From: Maribacter sp.
Lineage (GTDB): Bacteria; Bacteroidota; Bacteroidia; Flavobacteriales; Flavobacteriaceae
DNA: 64,000 bases
Assembly (NCBI GenBank): GCA_011050675.1
Contig: DRFI01000028.1
Span: 248,001-312,000 of the forward strand
Reading direction: 5' to 3'
Shown here: one piece after another, positions 28,031 to 37,006 of the stretch
Numbering within the stretch: the stretch's first letter is position 1
Layout: every line of letters begins with the position of its first letter
Position numbers and translations under genes: made by a program
Notes under the pieces: generated by a model
What the model was told of the DNA's origin: nothing
The model's database searches: none
What the model saw: the letters and a program-made list of their open reading frames with translations, nothing else

Positions 28031-30883
28031 TTATTCTGCTTCCATGTAAGCCTCAATTGGCGCGCATGTGCAAATTAAATTACGGTCTCCATATGCATCG
28101 TCTACTCTGCGTACCGATGGCCAAAATTTATTTTCAGCAATGTAGGGTAGTGGGTAGGATGCTTTTTGTCTAGAGTATGGAAACTTCCAATCATCTGTAG
28201 TCGCCATTTCTAAAGTATGTGGAGCATTTTTAAGTACGTTGTTTGGTTCATCTATATTAGATTCATCAATTTCTCCACGTATAGATGTCATCGCTTCACA
28301 GAATCTATCTAATTCTGCTAAACTTTCGCTTTCTGTTGGTTCTATCATTACAGTTCCTGCAACGGGAAAAGAGACTGTAGGTGCATGAAAACCATAATCC
28401 ATAAGTCGTTTGGCAATGTCTGTAACCTCAATACCATTCTTTTTAAAAGGTCGGCAATCTAAAATCATTTCATGTGCTGCTCTACCTTTTTCGCCAGTGT
28501 ATAAAACCTCAAATTTTCCTTCAAGTTTATGTTTTATGTAGTTAGCGTTTAGAATAGCAATTTTTGTTGATTGCGTTAAGCCATATTCGCCAAGCATTTT
28601 AATATAACCGTAAGAAATAAGACATACCAATGAGCTTCCCCATGGTGCTGCCGATATTGCTGTAATGGCATCTTTGCCACCGGTTGTAATTACTGGGTTG
28701 CTTGGTAGAAAAGGAACTAGCTGTGGGGCAACGCATATTGGACCAACACCTGGACCACCACCTCCATGAGGGATAGCAAATGTTTTGTGCAAGTTTAGGT
28801 GGCATACATCTGCGCCAATGGTTGCAGGGTTGGTTAGACCAACTTGTGCGTTCATATTGGCGCCATCCATATATACCTGACCACCGTGGTCATGAATCAA
28901 TTTAGTAATCTGCTTTATAGATGATTCAAATACACCATGCGTAGATGGATATGTAACCATTAACGCCGCTAATTTATCTGAATGTAATTTTGCTTTTTCT
29001 TCAAGATCAGCAACATCTATATTTCCTTTTTCATCGGTTTTGGTAACCACAACTTTCATTCCTGCCATTACAGCAGAAGCTGGGTTTGTACCGTGTGCAG
29101 ATGAAGGAATTAAACAAATATTTCTTTCTGATTCTCCTCTAGATTCATGATAAGCTCTAATTACCATTAAACCTGCGTACTCTCCTTGTGCTCCAGAATT
29201 TGGTTGTAAGGACGTATCTGCAAATCCTGTGATGATAGAAAGGTCTTTTGCCAACTCGTGTAATATAGTTTGATACCCTTCTGCTTGGTCTACCGGTACA
29301 AACGGGTGAATATTGCCCCAGTTAGACGAGCTTAACGGTAGCATTTCACTCGCCGCATTTAATTTCATTGTACAGCTTCCTAAAGAAATCATACTATGGT
29401 TTAAAGCTAAATCTTTACGCTCTAGTTTTTTGATGTAACGCATTAATTCTGTCTCCGAGTGATAAGAATTAAAAACCTTATTTTCCATAAAGGCGCTAGT
29501 ACGCTCTATATTTCCAGATATAGTCGTTTTATTCAGTAGACTGGTAACTTCTGGTGAAGTTTTTCCTAATGCATTAGAAAATATATTAATTATCTGGTTA
29601 AGGTCTTTTAGTGAAGTAGCTTCATTTATAGCAATTGAAATAGTGTCATTGTCTACATAGTAGAAATTGACTTCGTTTGCTTCTGCAATTGGGCGTACTT
29701 TGTTAGCATCTGCCTTTACAGTAATCGTATCAAAATAGGCGGAGTTAATTTGATATAACCCTAAGTTTTCAAGCGCATCGACTAACGTTACTGCCGTAGA
29801 ATGAATTTTTGTGGCAATATATTTTAATCCTTTTGGACCATGATATACACCATACATTCCTGCCATTACGGCTAATAAAACCTGTGCAGTACAAATGTTA
29901 GAAGTTGCCTTGTCTCTCTTTATATGTTGCTCTCTAGTCTGCAAAGCCATTCTCAAAGCAGGCTTTCCGTCGGTATCTTTTGTAACCCCAATAATTCTAC
30001 CAGGTATACTTCTTTTGAATTCGTCTTTGGTTGCAAAAAATGCAGCATGAGGACCGCCATAACCTAACGGAATACCAAAACGTTGAGTGGTACCTACAAC
30101 TACATCTACCCCAAATTCTCCAGGAGGTGTTAATAAGACCAAACTCATGATATCAGCAGCTACGGCTACTTTAATATCATTTTCTTTTGCCTTAGCAACA
30201 AATGCAGCATAATCATATACTTGCCCGTATTTGCCAGGGTATTGCAATAAAGCACCGTAAAAATCAGCGCTATATTCAAATTCTTCGTGGTTACCTACAA
30301 CCAATTCAATCCCTAAAGGAATAGAACGTGTCTTTAAAAGAGATAAGGTTTGAGGTAATATTTCTTCGGATACAAAGAACTTTAAAACACTGTTCTTCTT
30401 TTGGTCGCGACTTCTTACATCAAAAAGCATGGTCATAGCTTCTGCTGCTGCTGTGCTTTCATCTAATAACGATGCATTTGCCAATTCCATTCCCGTTAAA
30501 TCGGAAATTATGGTTTGGAAATTAAGAAGCGCCTCTAATCTCCCTTGAGCTATTTCAGCTTGATAAGGAGTGTAAGCCGTGTACCATCCCGGATTTTCAA
30601 GAATATTCCTTTTAATCACCGATGGAATTAAACTTTCGTGATACCCTAAACCAATATAAGTTCTAAATACCTTGTTTTTTTTAGATAAAGCCTCGGTGTG
30701 CGCAAGAAACTTATGCTCACTCATTGGCTCATCTAATTTCAAAGGCTCTTTTAGGCGAATATGTTCTGGTATGGTCTCAAAAATAAGCTGTTCGAGATTT
30801 TCAACACCTACCGTTTTAAACATGGTATTTAAATCTTCATCCCTAATGCCGATATGGCGTAGTGCAAACACGTCAGTCTTCAT
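28031..30883 (-). CDS. gcvP: Glycine dehydrogenase (decarboxylating), P-protein
   Basis: The P-protein of the glycine cleavage system uses PLP to decarboxylate glycine and load the aminomethyl group onto the H-protein. The 950-residue chain is the full fused alpha-beta form: FALRHIGIRDEDLNTMFKTV at the start, GLGYHESLIPSVIKRNILEN near 77-96, GEFGVDVVVGTTQRFGIPLG near 255-275, then the second half with ANSGAQGEYAGL-like NSGAQGEYAGLMVIRAYH and the PLP-lysine motif CHLNLHKTFAIPHGGGGPG near 690-708. Nothing is truncated. The H- and T-protein genes are not in this window. It is transcribed away from the UbiA-like gene. Confidence 0.97.
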   Translation of the reverse strand: MKTDVFALRHIGIRDEDLNTMFKTVGVENLEQLIFETIPEHIRLKEPLKLDEPMSEHKFLAHTEALSKKNKVFRTYIGLGYHESLIPSVIKRNILENPGWYTAYTPYQAEIAQGRLEALLNFQTIISDLTGMELANASLLDESTAAAEAMTMLFDVRSRDQKKNSVLKFFVSEEILPQTLSLLKTRSIPLGIELVVGNHEEFEYSADFYGALLQYPGKYGQVYDYAAFVAKAKENDIKVAVAADIMSLVLLTPPGEFGVDVVVGTTQRFGIPLGYGGPHAAFFATKDEFKRSIPGRIIGVTKDTDGKPALRMALQTREQHIKRDKATSNICTAQVLLAVMAGMYGVYHGPKGLKYIATKIHSTAVTLVDALENLGLYQINSAYFDTITVKADANKVRPIAEANEVNFYYVDNDTISIAINEATSLKDLNQIINIFSNALGKTSPEVTSLLNKTTISGNIERTSAFMENKVFNSYHSETELMRYIKKLERKDLALNHSMISLGSCTMKLNAASEMLPLSSSNWGNIHPFVPVDQAEGYQTILHELAKDLSIITGFADTSLQPNSGAQGEYAGLMVIRAYHESRGESERNICLIPSSAHGTNPASAVMAGMKVVVTKTDEKGNIDVADLEEKAKLHSDKLAALMVTYPSTHGVFESSIKQITKLIHDHGGQVYMDGANMNAQVGLTNPATIGADVCHLNLHKTFAIPHGGGGPGVGPICVAPQLVPFLPSNPVITTGGKDAITAISAAPWGSSLVCLISYGYIKMLGEYGLTQSTKIAILNANYIKHKLEGKFEVLYTGEKGRAAHEMILDCRPFKKNGIEVTDIAKRLMDYGFHAPTVSFPVAGTVMIEPTESESLAELDRFCEAMTSIRGEIDESNIDEPNNVLKNAPHTLEMATTDDWKFPYSRQKASYPLPYIAENKFWPSVRRVDDAYGDRNLICTCAPIEAYMEAE

Positions 30884-31012
30884 AGATACTATTGTTATAT
30901 AATGTGTAAAATTACCACTTTTATGTGTGTAATTTGTAGTCGAAGGGCTGCCATATTTTGAAAGTTTTTAACCAAAACAAAGGGTTATAAACACTTTAAC
31001 TATTTTTGTTTA

Positions 31013-31846
31013 ATGACTATAGTCAAAAAGATTTTTAATTTTTACTTGGATGCTAGCATACATGTTGCCTTGGCGGTATTTTGTTTGGTACATGTAACTG
31101 CATTGACTTTAAGCATTAGTGTGCCACTAGAACTTTACTTTTTTATATTTTTTGGTGCCATTAGCTGTTATAATTTCGTGAAATATGGGGTTGAAGCAGA
31201 GAAGTATATACTAGTAGCTAACACGTATCAAAAGAATATTCAATTTTTTAGTTTCGGTTGTTTGCTTGTTGCTGGTTATCAACTATTTTTTCTATCGGAA
31301 AGAGTATTTGTAGGATTATTGATTTTAGCCGCTATTACTGGTCTTTACGCATTACCCGTATTACCTAAGAATAAGAATTTCAGGAGTTTTAGCGGGCTGA
31401 AGATTTTAATAGTGGCTGCTGTGTGGGCAGGTACAACCGTAATATTACCAACTATTTCTCAACTAGATGCTATCTCCTGGAACGTGAAGATTGAAACAAT
31501 TCAACGTTTTCTTTTTGTACTAGTATTATTAGTTCCTTTTGAAATAAGGGATTTAAAATACGATAGTGCGTCACTAAAAACACTACCTCAAAGAGTAGGT
31601 GTAAAAGGGGCAAAAAGGATAGGGTACTGTTGGGTAATACTTTTTTATGCAATTACATTCATAAAAACAGATTTAGATGTTACTCACATAATGGTGAAAA
31701 CAATTCTGTTTGTAGTTTTAATGTTGATGATATTTAAAACAGAACTAAATCAAAAGAAGTATTTTTCTTCATTTTGGGTAGAAGCAATTCCTTTACTTTG
31801 GTGGGGACTTTTCGTTATAAGTAAGAAGTATTCTATTTTGCTTTAA
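31013..31846 (+). CDS. UbiA-like polytopic membrane protein
   Basis: A 277-residue protein with about eight or nine predicted membrane helices. The layout resembles UbiA prenyltransferases: a loop after helix 2 (YNFVKYGVEAEKY) where the first Asp-rich NDxxDxxxD motif would sit, and a second loop with FEIRDLKYDSASLKTLPQRVG matching the second motif (RDxxxD, followed by KT-PxxxG). The first motif has lost its aspartates, so prenyl transfer is uncertain. Homologues are usually called hypothetical. It is divergent from gcvP, and its 3' end overlaps the convergent zinc-finger gene by 14 bases. Confidence 0.6.
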   Translation: MTIVKKIFNFYLDASIHVALAVFCLVHVTALTLSISVPLELYFFIFFGAISCYNFVKYGVEAEKYILVANTYQKNIQFFSFGCLLVAGYQLFFLSERVFVGLLILAAITGLYALPVLPKNKNFRSFSGLKILIVAAVWAGTTVILPTISQLDAISWNVKIETIQRFLFVLVLLVPFEIRDLKYDSASLKTLPQRVGVKGAKRIGYCWVILFYAITFIKTDLDVTHIMVKTILFVVLMLMIFKTELNQKKYFSSFWVEAIPLLWWGLFVISKKYSILL

Positions 31847-32063
31847 AAAAAGTTTCTTTCATTTTTCTCTTCTCCTCATCAGACAATACAGTAAGTTTTG
31901 CTTGATTGCAAAGCGATGTTAATTTTTTATTACCAGCACTGTGCTTAGCGCATGTCTTACACATAGTAAGATGAAACTTTAACTGTATTTTTTCCCATAC
32001 CGTCGCTTCTCTATACTGGTGTCTATTGCAAATATTTGCAGCTTTTTCACAAGAAATCATCAT
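31833..32063 (-). CDS. Small zinc-finger protein, probable anti-sigma factor
   Basis: From ATG 32063 this gives 76 residues. It carries ISCEKAANICNRHQYREAT followed by LKFHLTMCKTCAKHSAG, that is, an HxxxCxxC motif as in zinc-binding anti-sigma (ZAS) domains, with an upstream Cys. No membrane segment is present, so it would be a soluble anti-sigma factor. It begins two bases after the stop codon of the ECF sigma gene (next ATG three bases further on), consistent with the usual sigma/anti-sigma operon. Function is inferred from motif plus context. Confidence 0.7.
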   Translation of the reverse strand: MMISCEKAANICNRHQYREATVWEKIQLKFHLTMCKTCAKHSAGNKKLTSLCNQAKLTVLSDEEKRKMKETFFKAK

Positions 32064-32065
32064 AA

Positions 32066-32620
32066 TTAAAACCAATTTTGATTTAAACAACCCATTAAGC
32101 CCGTTCTGGCTCTATGTATCATTACCCAAAGGTTAGACGCATTAATTCCTAAAGCATTACAAATATCTTCTGTTTCCATTCCTTCAATTGTTTTCATGGT
32201 AAAAACCTGAGCTTGCTTCTTAGGTAGTTTGGATATGCAATTTTGAATAGCAAGACCTAATTCTTCGTTTTCAAGATTGTCATTTTCAAAATTACTATTA
32301 GGGTCTGCAATACGCTCTTCCATCCAATCGCCTTCTGCATCGGTTTGCGAGCTGTAGCTCATGCGAACTTCTGCTTTGCCTTTTTTTGAATTTATTTTAC
32401 GGTAATGATCAATTACTTTTCGTTTTAGAATTGCAATTAACCACGTGCGTTCTGCAGCATCACCTTTAAAATTTTTGGCAGATTTTAATCCCGCTATAAA
32501 AGTGTCTTGTACAAGGTCTTTAGCAATTTCTGAATCACTTACCCTAGTAACCGCATAGTTGAACAGGTAATCTGCATAGAGATCTACCCACTTATCTGGA
32601 TTAAGTTTGTGTGTTTCCAT
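32066..32620 (-). CDS. ECF-type RNA polymerase sigma factor
   Basis: A 184-residue sigma-70-family factor with regions 2 and 4. Region 2 shows LYADYLFNYAVTRVSDSEIA followed by KDLVQDTFIAG and the FKGDAAERTWLIAILKRKVID block. A linker rich in Ser, Asp and Glu follows (residues 85-115). Region 4 is LPKKQAQVFTMKTIEGMETE, then a helix-turn-helix with NALGINASNLWVMIHRARTG. It is followed at once by the zinc-finger gene that would hold it inactive. Its own target promoters cannot be predicted. It is divergent from the exported rhodanese gene across only about 75 bases. Confidence 0.9.
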   Translation of the reverse strand: METHKLNPDKWVDLYADYLFNYAVTRVSDSEIAKDLVQDTFIAGLKSAKNFKGDAAERTWLIAILKRKVIDHYRKINSKKGKAEVRMSYSSQTDAEGDWMEERIADPNSNFENDNLENEELGLAIQNCISKLPKKQAQVFTMKTIEGMETEDICNALGINASNLWVMIHRARTGLMGCLNQNWF

Positions 32621-32646
32621 TTATTTTTTCTGCATTTCAAAAGTAA

Positions 32647-32675
32647 TTGAATTTTGGTTATTATGGTTACTTTTG
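32647..32675 (+). promoter_or_regulatory. Promoter for the exported rhodanese gene
   Basis: TTG at 32647-32649, an 18-base spacer and TACTTTTG at 32668-32675 fit the Bacteroidota promoter TTG-N17-23-TAnnTTTG. The ATG at 32696 follows 20 bases later. Confidence 0.65.
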
Positions 32676-32695
32676 GTAATGTAAACACTATAACC

Positions 32696-33049
32696 ATGAA
32701 GAATTTATTATTTTTTGTTCTACTAATAAGCGTCCAATTTGCAGAAGCGCAAATGGAGTCGCAATCAATTACAGAGTTTGTTGGGTTTGATTCGTCTACA
32801 GAAATTTTACTTGATGTAAGAACACCTGAAGAGTTCGCAGCAGGTTGTGTCGATGGTGCAATAAATATCAATTGGTTTTCTAATGAATTTAATAATCAGG
32901 TTGCGGTATTGGATAAAAGTAAGAAGCTATATGTGTATTGTAAAAAGGGGGGGAGAAGTTTAAAGTCTCAATCTAGATTAAAGGAACTAGGCTTTACCCA
33001 TGTCGTAGATTTAAAAGGTGGTTATGATGCATATTCTTTAAAAAAATAG
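32696..33049 (+). CDS. Exported rhodanese-like protein
   Basis: A single-domain rhodanese of 117 residues with a signal peptide (MKNLLFFVLLISVQFAEAQ). The fold is seen in ILLDVRTPEEFAAGCVDGAI near 39-58 and in the active-site loop VYCKKGGRSLKS, where the Cys would carry a persulfide, followed by LGFTHVVDLKGGYDAY. ATG 32696 is chosen because it starts the signal peptide; an in-frame TTG at 32654 would put 14 residues in front. A periplasmic role in sulfur-species handling or thiol repair is plausible but not shown. It is divergent from the ECF sigma gene, a hint that the sigma factor could respond to redox or thiol stress. Confidence 0.85.
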   Translation: MKNLLFFVLLISVQFAEAQMESQSITEFVGFDSSTEILLDVRTPEEFAAGCVDGAININWFSNEFNNQVAVLDKSKKLYVYCKKGGRSLKSQSRLKELGFTHVVDLKGGYDAYSLKK

Positions 33050-33078
33050 TTTTGTGTTCAACCAGTAAAACCTCAAGT

Positions 33079-33483
33079 TCATTTTTTTATTTCGGATAGA
33101 ATTTTTGTTAATTGATTTTCTCGAATTGGTTTAATAATATAATCAGATACTTCACTTATTTTTTTAGTCTTTTCAAAATCTACTAAGTCAACAGATGACG
33201 ATAATATGTAGATGGTGATTTTCTTTTCAATTAGTGAAATGGTTTTTATATACTCGTCCATAAAACTGTAACCATCCATTACCGGCATATTTATGTCAAG
33301 AAAAATGACATCTGGTAACTCTTTGGGGTTATGCATATTTGCTTTAATAAAGGTCATTGCTTCTGCCCCATCAGTAAAAGGTGTAATTTTCCCTACAGAT
33401 TGGTGCGCCTCTAAAGTGTGAAGTATAGTGTATTGAAATACTTCATCATCGTCTATTATACAAACACTAATACTATTATCCAT
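33079..33483 (-). CDS. Stand-alone response regulator receiver (CheY-like)
   Basis: A 134-residue receiver domain without output domain. The acidic pair is in VCIIDDDEVFQYTIL (IDDDE), the phospho-acceptor Asp in DVIFLDINMPVMDGYSF, the conserved Thr/Ser in YILSSSVD, and the Lys in DYIIKPIRENQL. It lies eight bases downstream of the histidine kinase gene, so it is the likely first phosphoryl target. Such single receivers in flavobacteria act in phosphorelays or on partner proteins; the output is unknown. Confidence 0.93.
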   Translation of the reverse strand: MDNSISVCIIDDDEVFQYTILHTLEAHQSVGKITPFTDGAEAMTFIKANMHNPKELPDVIFLDINMPVMDGYSFMDEYIKTISLIEKKITIYILSSSVDLVDFEKTKKISEVSDYIIKPIRENQLTKILSEIKK

Positions 33484-33491
33484 ATTATCTT

Positions 33492-36400
33492 TTAATTTAA
33501 GGTGATAATAAATGTCGAGCCTACATTAACTTCACTTTCTACTGAAATTGAGCCACCCATTGCTACTATTTGTGCTTTTGTCAAAAATAAGCCTACTCCC
33601 TTAGCTTCTGGGTGCTTGTGGAAAACTTTATTAAGGCCAAATAATTTGTCACCATGACTTTTCATGTCAATACCAATACCATTGTCCTTAAACTCTATTA
33701 TAGTTTTTTGATTTACCACTTTAGAGGTAATGCATATTTTAGCACGTCTATCTGGAGATCTATATTTAATAGAATTACTAACTAAATTAAGAAAAATACT
33801 TTCTAAGTAGATAGGGTTGTACATTACATTTTCCGCTTTAGAAAATTTGTAATCTATAAGAGCGCCTGTTTCTATTAATTCTGCGGCTAATATTTCTTTG
33901 GTTTTATGTAATGTGTGTTCAAAAGATAATTCTTGTCTTTTGTGCACGGCGTTGTGTTTTATTGTTATGGTTTCAATTAAAGCATTCAATGTTTCTGTTA
34001 AATGGTCTATTACTATTTCAAATTTTTCAAATATCTCTATTTTTTTATTTTCACTAGTTGCATTTTTATACATTCCTAAAAGCGCGTTCAAATTACTTAC
34101 GGGTGATCTTAGATTATGTGAGGTTATATGATTGAATTCTGCTAATTGTTGGTTTTTGGAAGTTAGTACAGCTGCAGAAGCTTCTAAGCTTTTATTGGTT
34201 TCTAGAATTTTTTGTTGCGCTTCAACTTGCTCTGTAATATCTTGGCTAGAGCCCATTAATTCTACTACATTGCCATCATTATTTAGTAGTACTGCGCCAA
34301 TAATTTCTATTGTTCTTACTTTGCCGTTATCTTTTATAATACGGTGTTGAAACTTGTTGAACTTTTTTGTTTTAGAAATTTCTTGACTTACAGCAATTAC
34401 TTTTTCTCTATCCTCTGGATGAACCCTTTTTAAATATGTGCTAAAACTAGGAGATGTATCTGGGTCAAAATCTAAAATCTTTAGAAGATTTACTGATTTT
34501 TCCATAATGTCATTTACAATATCCCATTTCCAATGACCTATGCTTGAAAGCTGTTCGGCAAAATTTAAAAGTTGGTTTTTCTCTAATAAATCTTGCTCTC
34601 TTTGTAGACGATAGGTAACATCTTGTGTTGTTCCTACTAGTTCAATTATGTTTTCTTCATTATCCGAAATTATTTCAGCCATTAGCTCAATTGAACGAAT
34701 ATCACCGTTATTCATTATTATGCGATACGACAAAATAGAGTCGCTATTTTTTGTGGCAATAATATTTTCAATTTGGGTAACTACTTCGGCAGAATCTTCT
34801 GGGTGTATTCTTGATAAAAACAATTCCATATCTATTGGGCGATTTGGATCTAGGTCGTAGATTTTATAGAGATTGTCTGACCATTTAGAAGCACCTGTAT
34901 TTGGGTTCCATTGCCATGACCCCATCATTGCCATTTTTTCTGTGAAGGAGAGTAAATGGTTTTTATCCTTTATTTGCTGTTCAGTCTTTACACGGTACGT
35001 AATATCCTGTTCAATACCCTTTAGCGAGGTGATTTCCCCATCTTTATCTGTAAAAACCTCTCCAACAACCTCTAAGGTTTTTATTTCTCCGCTATTTAAT
35101 TGTATACGATACTGGGCTTTTTCAAATTTTTTACCCTTTAAAATCCTTTTTTTTAAATCTTCTGTAAAACTTATATCATCTGGATGTATGTAAGAAGAAA
35201 TTAATTCAATATCGATAGGGGAGCCAACCTCTATTCCGTAAATTCTATAATGATTGTCCGACCAATTCATTTCACCATTATTAGGGTTCCACTCCCAAGA
35301 ACCAATATTCGCTATTTTCTCAGCATTGTTATATTGTTGGTTCTTTTCTAATAATTGTAATTCATTCTTTTTGATTTCGGTAACATCTTGGCAGGTGCCA
35401 GACATCTCTAAAACCTCCCCTTTTTTATTCCGAATAATTTTACCAACAGTTTTAATGGTTTTTATACTGCCGTCGTTTAATTGAATTCTATAGGTAGATT
35501 CAGGAAAAACACCGGTTTGCATAGCGTTCTCTAGGTTTGAAATAACTCTATTTCTGTCATCTTCGTGAACGAAATTTATATAGGTTTCAAAAGTTAATGG
35601 TTGGTCTTTGTTATGACCATAAATAACGTGAAGGTTATCTGACCAAAAAACTTTATTGGTTGGTGTGTCCCATTGCCAATAACCTATCATTGCCAACTTT
35701 TCTGCAATATTTAATTGTTGATTTTTTTCTAAAAGCTCTTTTTCTTTTTTCTCTCTGTCAGTAATATCCTGGCAGGTACCAATCATTTTTATGGGTTCTC
35801 CATTTTCATTGGTAATTACCATGCCAATAGAACGAAGCGTTTTAATGACGCCATTTTTTAATTGAATACGGTAGTTAGATTCTGGGAATTCTGTCGTTTT
35901 TAAAGCATGATCAAACTTTGAAACTATTTTTTCTTTATCATCTTGGTGAACGTAATTCAAATAAACGTCGAAGGATATAGGAGAATCCCTCTCGTGCTCA
36001 AATATTTCGTAAACATTATCAGACCATTTTAAAATGTTAGCAGGTATGTCCCAGTCCCAAGATCCAGATTTGGCGATCTTTTCTGCGTAATTAAGCTGTT
36101 GTACTTTTTGAACTAAATCAGATTTTGTGCTATTGGTCTCAGTTATATCTAAAGTAGCTCCGTAAAGTGTTATACAGTCTTCACTTCTCTGAAAAGGTTG
36201 TACAGACGTTCTTAGATTTCGGAAATTACCTTTTGCTGTTATAATCTCATAATCCAATTCAAATGGGGTGCCATCCTCAATAGCCTGTTTGTGAGCCTCT
36301 AAAAGTCGATTTCTAGATTCAAGATCTTTACAGCAACCATAAATGTTTTCTGTATTTGGAATGTAATCTTGGGGAACTTCATGAATTTCTCTTAGAGCAT

Positions 36401-36515
36401 TGTTCCAATCTATACTATTTGAATTCGCTTCAAATTGGAATATTCCAATTTGAGCAATACAATCTGTGCTTGCTAAATGTTCATCTGTTGGGGAAAGAGT
36501 TTTCTCTTTACTCAT
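33492..36515 (-). CDS. Six-PAS sensor histidine kinase
   Basis: A 1,007-residue kinase with no signal peptide or membrane segment, so it should be cytoplasmic. Residues 1-125 form a divergent PAS, followed by five tandem PAS-PAC units of about 125-130 residues (roughly 130-760), each with a phrase like AEKIANIGSWEWNPNNGEMN, WSDNLYKIY, a VHPEDRE motif, YRIQLNDGSIKTI and LVGTTQDVTYR. The H-box FNHITSHNLRSPVSNLNALL near 790-810 holds the phospho-His, and the ATPase has NLVSNSIKYRSPDRR, EFKDNGIGIDM and KGVGLFLTKAQIVAMGG. It is paired with the receiver gene just downstream. The signal sensed is unknown; the near-identical units suggest recent internal duplication. Confidence 0.9.
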   Translation of the reverse strand: MSKEKTLSPTDEHLASTDCIAQIGIFQFEANSNSIDWNNALREIHEVPQDYIPNTENIYGCCKDLESRNRLLEAHKQAIEDGTPFELDYEIITAKGNFRNLRTSVQPFQRSEDCITLYGATLDITETNSTKSDLVQKVQQLNYAEKIAKSGSWDWDIPANILKWSDNVYEIFEHERDSPISFDVYLNYVHQDDKEKIVSKFDHALKTTEFPESNYRIQLKNGVIKTLRSIGMVITNENGEPIKMIGTCQDITDREKKEKELLEKNQQLNIAEKLAMIGYWQWDTPTNKVFWSDNLHVIYGHNKDQPLTFETYINFVHEDDRNRVISNLENAMQTGVFPESTYRIQLNDGSIKTIKTVGKIIRNKKGEVLEMSGTCQDVTEIKKNELQLLEKNQQYNNAEKIANIGSWEWNPNNGEMNWSDNHYRIYGIEVGSPIDIELISSYIHPDDISFTEDLKKRILKGKKFEKAQYRIQLNSGEIKTLEVVGEVFTDKDGEITSLKGIEQDITYRVKTEQQIKDKNHLLSFTEKMAMMGSWQWNPNTGASKWSDNLYKIYDLDPNRPIDMELFLSRIHPEDSAEVVTQIENIIATKNSDSILSYRIIMNNGDIRSIELMAEIISDNEENIIELVGTTQDVTYRLQREQDLLEKNQLLNFAEQLSSIGHWKWDIVNDIMEKSVNLLKILDFDPDTSPSFSTYLKRVHPEDREKVIAVSQEISKTKKFNKFQHRIIKDNGKVRTIEIIGAVLLNNDGNVVELMGSSQDITEQVEAQQKILETNKSLEASAAVLTSKNQQLAEFNHITSHNLRSPVSNLNALLGMYKNATSENKKIEIFEKFEIVIDHLTETLNALIETITIKHNAVHKRQELSFEHTLHKTKEILAAELIETGALIDYKFSKAENVMYNPIYLESIFLNLVSNSIKYRSPDRRAKICITSKVVNQKTIIEFKDNGIGIDMKSHGDKLFGLNKVFHKHPEAKGVGLFLTKAQIVAMGGSISVESEVNVGSTFIITLN

Positions 36516-36779
36516 TTCATTCAGGAGTTTAAGAATCAGCGAATAACACTAAAACAGAAATGGTTAAACGTGTAAAATAAAAGTGTGGCTAATTGGCTAC
36601 AATATAATTAATAAATATTTGATTTATAGTGGGTTCGCATATTAATTAAACGGTAAATTGGGCTAGGTTTCATTTAATATAAGCTTTCATATTTAATAAA
36701 GTATAGAGAAGTAAGGTATGTTTGGTAGCTGGTCAATGAAAAGTATCTTAGTCGATAAGTTAAATACTATGTTTTATCA
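36516..36779. other. AT-rich spacer upstream of the kinase gene
   Basis: This stretch holds the kinase gene's upstream region and no clear gene. A 21-codon reading frame (36718-36783, plus strand) ends in an ATGA overlap with the next small frame, but it has no support beyond that arrangement. Confidence 0.4.
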
Positions 36780-36884
36780 ATGATTTTTATTAATAGAATT
36801 CCCTTGTTTGTATTTAGTGCTCTGTTATTGTTGTCGTCTCTTAATTTATCGGCACAAAAAGATGCTATTAATTACGGCGCTTAA
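36780..36884 (+). pseudogene. Short frame with a complete signal peptide, possible gene remnant
   Basis: The 34-residue frame reads MIFINRIPLFVFSALLLLSS then LNLSAQKDAINYGA and stops. It has a charged n-region, a hydrophobic core and a typical flavobacterial cleavage site (SAQ), but only about ten residues after it. A hairpin terminator follows 24 bases later, on the same strand. Either it is the start of an exported protein whose body was lost by a deletion, or a very short secreted peptide. No promoter box was found in front of it, so decay is preferred. Confidence 0.4.
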
Positions 36885-36907
36885 TGGAAAATTATTTGAA
36901 AAAATTA

Positions 36908-36958
36908 ACCTGATATTGTTTCTGAACTATGGTCAGGGATCAATATCAGGTTGTTTTT
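36908..36958 (+). terminator. Hairpin after the short signal-peptide frame
   Basis: AACCTGATATTG and CAATATCAGGTT pair over 12 bases around a 22-base loop, followed by GTTTTTAG. The terminator fits a plus-strand transcript from the short frame upstream, and may also work for the convergent M3 peptidase gene. Confidence 0.7.
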
Positions 36959-37006
36959 AGTTGTTTATCCTTTTGTGTGGATAAGGTCGTGATCAATAGA
37001 ACTATG

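Noticed and set aside
31001-31008. TATTTTTG as promoter for the UbiA-like gene
   Set aside because: It ends only four bases before the ATG, so it would need a leaderless transcript; chance match is more likely in AT-rich DNA.
36718-36783. A 21-codon frame that overlaps the signal-peptide frame by ATGA
   Set aside because: Too short to tell from chance, with no conserved feature; only mentioned in the spacer entry.
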